DNA of 8,197 nt from Gemmatimonadales bacterium UBA7889 (GTDB lineage: Bacteria > Gemmatimonadota > Gemmatimonadetes > Longimicrobiales > Gaopeijiaceae): the NCBI GenBank assembly GCA_002501085.1, contig DLRL01000101.1:1-8197 (forward strand). Reading direction: 5' to 3'. Positions 5,070 through 8,197 of the stretch are shown piece after piece; position 1 is the stretch's first letter, and the number at the start of each line of letters is the position of its first letter. The notes beneath the pieces are model-generated. The model saw nothing but the letters and a program-made list of their open reading frames with translations, was not told the DNA's origin and made no database searches. Made by a program: the position numbers and the translations under genes.

Positions 5070-8000
5070 CTAGTCTCTTGCTAGCTCTAGGATACCCATC
5101 GGGAATGATTGACTACCTTCCCAGCCCTCGAGTAGAACAGCTGGATACGGGATCCTGCCAGGCTCATGGCTCCCGCTACCAGCTGACCACACATGTGCCT
5201 TTGCCATCCATCGAGAATCCTGGCCTCTTTCCTGAGGAATATCCAAAACAGCAACGTTACCGAAGGAAGAGTTAAATACTGCATCTAGGTACTCGTATGT
5301 GACGGTCTCCGCTGGCTGGTTAGCAGCATCGACCACGATTTTCCATTGCCCTGCTGATGGATTCCAGATAATCACTGACTCATCGCCCTCTGGGTCGGCA
5401 TCTGTTCGGGCAGGTCTGCATTCCTCTCCAGTGCAGTCAAAAACATACAGGTCTACATCAGCGTCTGTACTTGATGAATCAAATACACGAGCCATCAGAG
5501 CTGGAGACCCTGGTGGCACTTCGACTTCGAAGATCTGCTGCTCTTTTTCCACGAGCTCAAGCTGCAGGCGTCGAGCACTCCCTAGTGGGTTGCTCATCAA
5601 TCGTCCGGTGAATACTCCCATTCGGTTGGTGACCCAGAGATCATGAGTTGCACTGCCGGTTTCCTGTTCCGCAATCTCCTGCTGCATGACACTCACCTCT
5701 GCGGCAATCGCTGTAACCGCAAGAGTCGCTTCAGTTGGCGGGACTGGCTCCTCTTCCTTAGCCTGCTCCCAATCGAATGTCCTGGTGTCAGCAACGTCAG
5801 ATAACCTGACTTCCCACACGCCAGGAATTGGGTTGTTAATTACTTGCTTAACCCCCGACCCTGCTTGGACGATGTCACCTCGTACCGCACGAGTATCGGG
5901 CCGTGATATAGACATACTCACCTCACGCTCCTGCCATCCCAGATCAACAACCAGTGATTCCGCGCCTTCAGGAACCCGGTAGAAGAAACTTTGAATTCCT
6001 GGACGAGGCACTTCTACAGAACTCTGTACGTGAAAATTGTTAGAAACATCAAGTGATTCGGGCGCCACAACAGTAAATAGCATCCGATACGCATAACCCG
6101 GTATACTTGAATGATCCAAAGTAAAGTGAGCCGTGTGAGCTCCCCGCTCATTAGGGTTGACGGTAATAGATACTGGTACGGGCCGATTCAAGGGTAGTGT
6201 GACCGTAGGCGGTGCTGAAAACGTACCCGCCTCGTTCCCAGCCCAACTCACAGAGAACGTCATCGGAGCATTCGGGCCAGAGGTTCTAGTCAGTGTTATC
6301 GTTCGCTCTTCACTATCTCCGACATTCCACCCGTCCCGCTCATACAGCCCTTCTCCCTTATTTGGGGTAGCCAACAGATGGCTATAGGAGTGCTTCACAG
6401 ATGCTTGGCCTACAATGTTCACCACATCCCCACCCTCGTCTAATTCCTTCAGGATATCCCAAGCTCCCGCAACACTAATCACTCCGTTGCCTTGTTTGTG
6501 TGGCTTCAGATGCGGCACCCAGCGAGCACCTCGTGTAACAGCATACTTGATCCGATGGGCATCGTAGGATATTCCCTCCTGCTTGGCGGCACTGAGGAGA
6601 AGAGCAACCGCCCCCGCAGCCGTCGGTGTGGCTGTCGAGGTTCCTCCAGCAATGGTGTAGCCAGGCGGCAGTTGGTAAAGCCCCGGGATCGCACGCCCCT
6701 CAATGAACCCTAGGGCCGTACTCACGTAATTGGATGGAGAGATGACATCGGGTTTGAGTGCCCCGTTACCCATAGGACCGTAACCACCGGTTATGAGAAG
6801 ATTGTCATCATGCTCAACACGGACTCCGTGGTTGATAAAGAAATTCTCTTTGCTCTCATGTCCGTTGATACCGATCAAGCCCCTAGCCATTACGAAATCA
6901 TCAATTCCTCCTAGAATCGGGTAGTTGTGGGTAGGGGATAGGATGACAGGATCATATCTGTCGATGAGCCGTTCGTAGATAACTGTCGGTACTAGACGAC
7001 CATCTCTCAGAAGGTAATTCCTTGTGATATTGGAGCTCTGCTCAAAATACACTACCTCCGCACCATGATCTCTGATCGAAATAAGAGGCGACTCGATCTG
7101 TCCATAGGCAGACCCTCCCTCAGCGATGCTGATGAGCTGAGCGCCCGGCGCTACGCCATCAAATCGCCCCTCGCTACCCCGGTTCGCTAATGCGGCGCCA
7201 ACCACGAGTGTCGCATGACTGGCCGAACCAAGGTTTAGGGCTATCAGTTTTTTTTCCTGCGCGATCTGGATCCCAAACGCGACTGATTCACGAATTGGGG
7301 TGTCCGGATCATCTGTCCCAAACACCCCAAACTCTGGTCGATCGTTGTAGTCGGTGAGGGCAGTTTGATCAGCGAAGCTCAAGTCTTGGTTGGTATCCAC
7401 CCAAACATCATCTGTCTCCTCATCCCAGAGTACTCCAAAGAGTCTGCTCGAGCCCTCCGGGTTGCCGTCCCGATTCACGTCGTTTTCCAAGGAGCCTCCG
7501 AACGTAGCGAGAGAGTCTCGAGCTTCGTGAAAGAGGGCGATACGGAACGTTCCATCCTTCGGTGCTACATAGGTGTTATCCCCATAAGTGAACTGACCAT
7601 CGGCAGCCGTAACCATATCTTCCATACGGATCCACCGGCCGTCGTCTTCTTCTTCAAGGTCCTGGGCAGTTCCGTAGACACCTATCTTTCTAATCGGTTG
7701 TCCATCGAGATCGGTAGCCACCTGTAGCTCAGGCAAGAGCGGGTCGGGGTTCATATCAATCATCGCAATCTTGACTCCGCGACCGTCGTAGGTCGGGTTC
7801 GAGTCCAAGAATTCTGAAGCTCGTATGTCAAAGAGCGGGCTGTAACGGTTCGTTATCGGATAGTCGGATAGGACAGGAGGCCAGATGATCGTGTCCGGAT
7901 TTACAGCTTCAGAGAGAATTCCGGATGCCGAGAAATCTTCACTATTCGGTAAAACAGGTGCATCAGCAGCCATCCCAAACGCTCTGGACCCGGTAATAGA

Positions 8001-8197
8001 AATATCAACACTGTGTACTGCCGAGTGGCTGACTAATTCCTCTACTCCGTCAACTGGAACACGCGCTCGGATATAATCGACTTCATCAGCCTGAAATTGG
8101 ACCGTGCCACCAAGTCCAGCGATTGCCTGTGCTACTTGCTCATTCTGGTCCGGCATCGAAGCGATGACCAATAGGACATCCATTTCGCCTCTTGCCC
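5070..8197 (-). CDS. Large exported S8 (subtilisin) peptidase, tripeptidyl-peptidase II-like, 5' end beyond the window
   Basis: At least 1037 residues, counting from the ATG at 8181-8183. The frame stays open to the right edge and this ATG is not followed by a signal peptide. The real start is therefore probably outside, although GAGG upstream of the ATG is a weak possible ribosome binding site. Residues 1-62 resemble an I9-type propeptide. The S8 domain (about 118-556) has the full triad: Asp143 (VKIAMIDM), His323 (ASHATLVVG) and Ser516 (GGTSTATPTAAG), with Asn420 (SPTHNYP) as the likely oxyanion residue. About 180 residues lie between Asp and His. This includes WVDTNQDLSFADQTALTDY and PEFGVFGTDD, closely recalling TPPII, which removes tripeptides from N termini. 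A beta region (590-705) and two PPC-like domains follow (about 706-796; 880-955, with DVDLYVFDC and AGQWKIVVDA). Family S8 is clear. The TPPII subgroup is likely, and exopeptidase activity is untested. Confidence 0.92.
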   Translation of the reverse strand, partial: ARGEMDVLLVIASMPDQNEQVAQAIAGLGGTVQFQADEVDYIRARVPVDGVEELVSHSAVHSVDISITGSRAFGMAADAPVLPNSEDFSASGILSEAVNPDTIIWPPVLSDYPITNRYSPLFDIRASEFLDSNPTYDGRGVKIAMIDMNPDPLLPELQVATDLDGQPIRKIGVYGTAQDLEEEDDGRWIRMEDMVTAADGQFTYGDNTYVAPKDGTFRIALFHEARDSLATFGGSLENDVNRDGNPEGSSRLFGVLWDEETDDVWVDTNQDLSFADQTALTDYNDRPEFGVFGTDDPDTPIRESVAFGIQIAQEKKLIALNLGSASHATLVVGAALANRGSEGRFDGVAPGAQLISIAEGGSAYGQIESPLISIRDHGAEVVYFEQSSNITRNYLLRDGRLVPTVIYERLIDRYDPVILSPTHNYPILGGIDDFVMARGLIGINGHESKENFFINHGVRVEHDDNLLITGGYGPMGNGALKPDVISPSNYVSTALGFIEGRAIPGLYQLPPGYTIAGGTSTATPTAAGAVALLLSAAKQEGISYDAHRIKYAVTRGARWVPHLKPHKQGNGVISVAGAWDILKELDEGGDVVNIVGQASVKHSYSHLLATPNKGEGLYERDGWNVGDSEERTITLTRTSGPNAPMTFSVSWAGNEAGTFSAPPTVTLPLNRPVPVSITVNPNERGAHTAHFTLDHSSIPGYAYRMLFTVVAPESLDVSNNFHVQSSVEVPRPGIQSFFYRVPEGAESLVVDLGWQEREVSMSISRPDTRAVRGDIVQAGSGVKQVINNPIPGVWEVRLSDVADTRTFDWEQAKEEEPVPPTEATLAVTAIAAEVSVMQQEIAEQETGSATHDLWVTNRMGVFTGRLMSNPLGSARRLQLELVEKEQQIFEVEVPPGSPALMARVFDSSSTDADVDLYVFDCTGEECRPARTDADPEGDESVIIWNPSAGQWKIVVDAANQPAETVTYEYLDAVFNSSFGNVAVLDIPQERGQDSRWMAKAHVWSAGSGSHEPGRIPYPAVLLEGWEGSQSFPMGILELARD

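Noticed and set aside
5299..5646. 115-residue + strand open frame inside the protease gene
   Set aside because: It is antisense to the conserved PPC-like region of the protease and its Ser/Arg-rich translation shows no recognisable domain.
5070..8183. A frameshift or N-terminal truncation of the protease
   Set aside because: The frame is continuous and open through the right edge, all triad residues are present, and the missing signal peptide is explained by the window ending.
1..8197. CRISPR array, integrase attachment at tRNA-Leu, or mobile element
   Set aside because: No spaced direct repeats, no integrase or transposase frame, and no duplicated tRNA 3' end were found in the window.

Overview
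The window is a bacterial chromosomal segment with four complete or nearly complete protein genes, one tRNA gene and the 3' end of another gene. Base composition is about half GC by eye. The tRNA gene does not encode CCA, one small gene seems to use a TTG start, and most of the proteins carry export signals. The secreted TolB-propeller/amidohydrolase fusion beside a large exported S8 peptidase is the kind of gene set I associate with peptide-degrading heterotrophs such as Gemmatimonadota or related marine or soil Gram-negative groups. That placement is an inference from gene content, with no marker gene to support it.

Layout, left to right. Positions 2-121 hold the acidic, repeat-encoded tail of an unidentified + strand gene. 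A very stable hairpin follows (160-194), between that gene and a convergent tRNA-Leu(CAA) on the - strand (245-327). A perfect 18-bp palindrome lies just upstream of the tRNA. Next is a small + strand gene (485-853) for an exported or membrane protein with two glycine-rich hydrophobic helices. It converges on a - strand gene for a small lipoprotein (978-1478). A divergent intergenic region of about 180 bp separates that lipoprotein from a large + strand gene (1657-4941). This encodes an exported protein with an N-terminal beta-propeller and a C-terminal amidohydrolase barrel. Two hairpins lie between it and the last gene, a convergent - strand S8 peptidase (5070 to the right edge) that resembles tripeptidyl-peptidase II and carries C-terminal PPC-like beta domains. 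Its reading frame is still open at the right edge, so its true start is probably outside the window.

How the genes work together: the two large proteins could act one after the other outside the cytoplasm. The TPPII-like protease would release short peptides, and the propeller/amidohydrolase would hydrolyse small amide or peptide bonds. They are convergent, not co-transcribed, so this link is only inferred. I found no CRISPR array, phage or transposase gene, toxin-antitoxin pair or other obviously new defence or biosynthetic system. The parts most worth a second look are the atypical active-site motifs of the two large enzymes, the small double-glycine-helix protein, and the palindromes and hairpins between genes.
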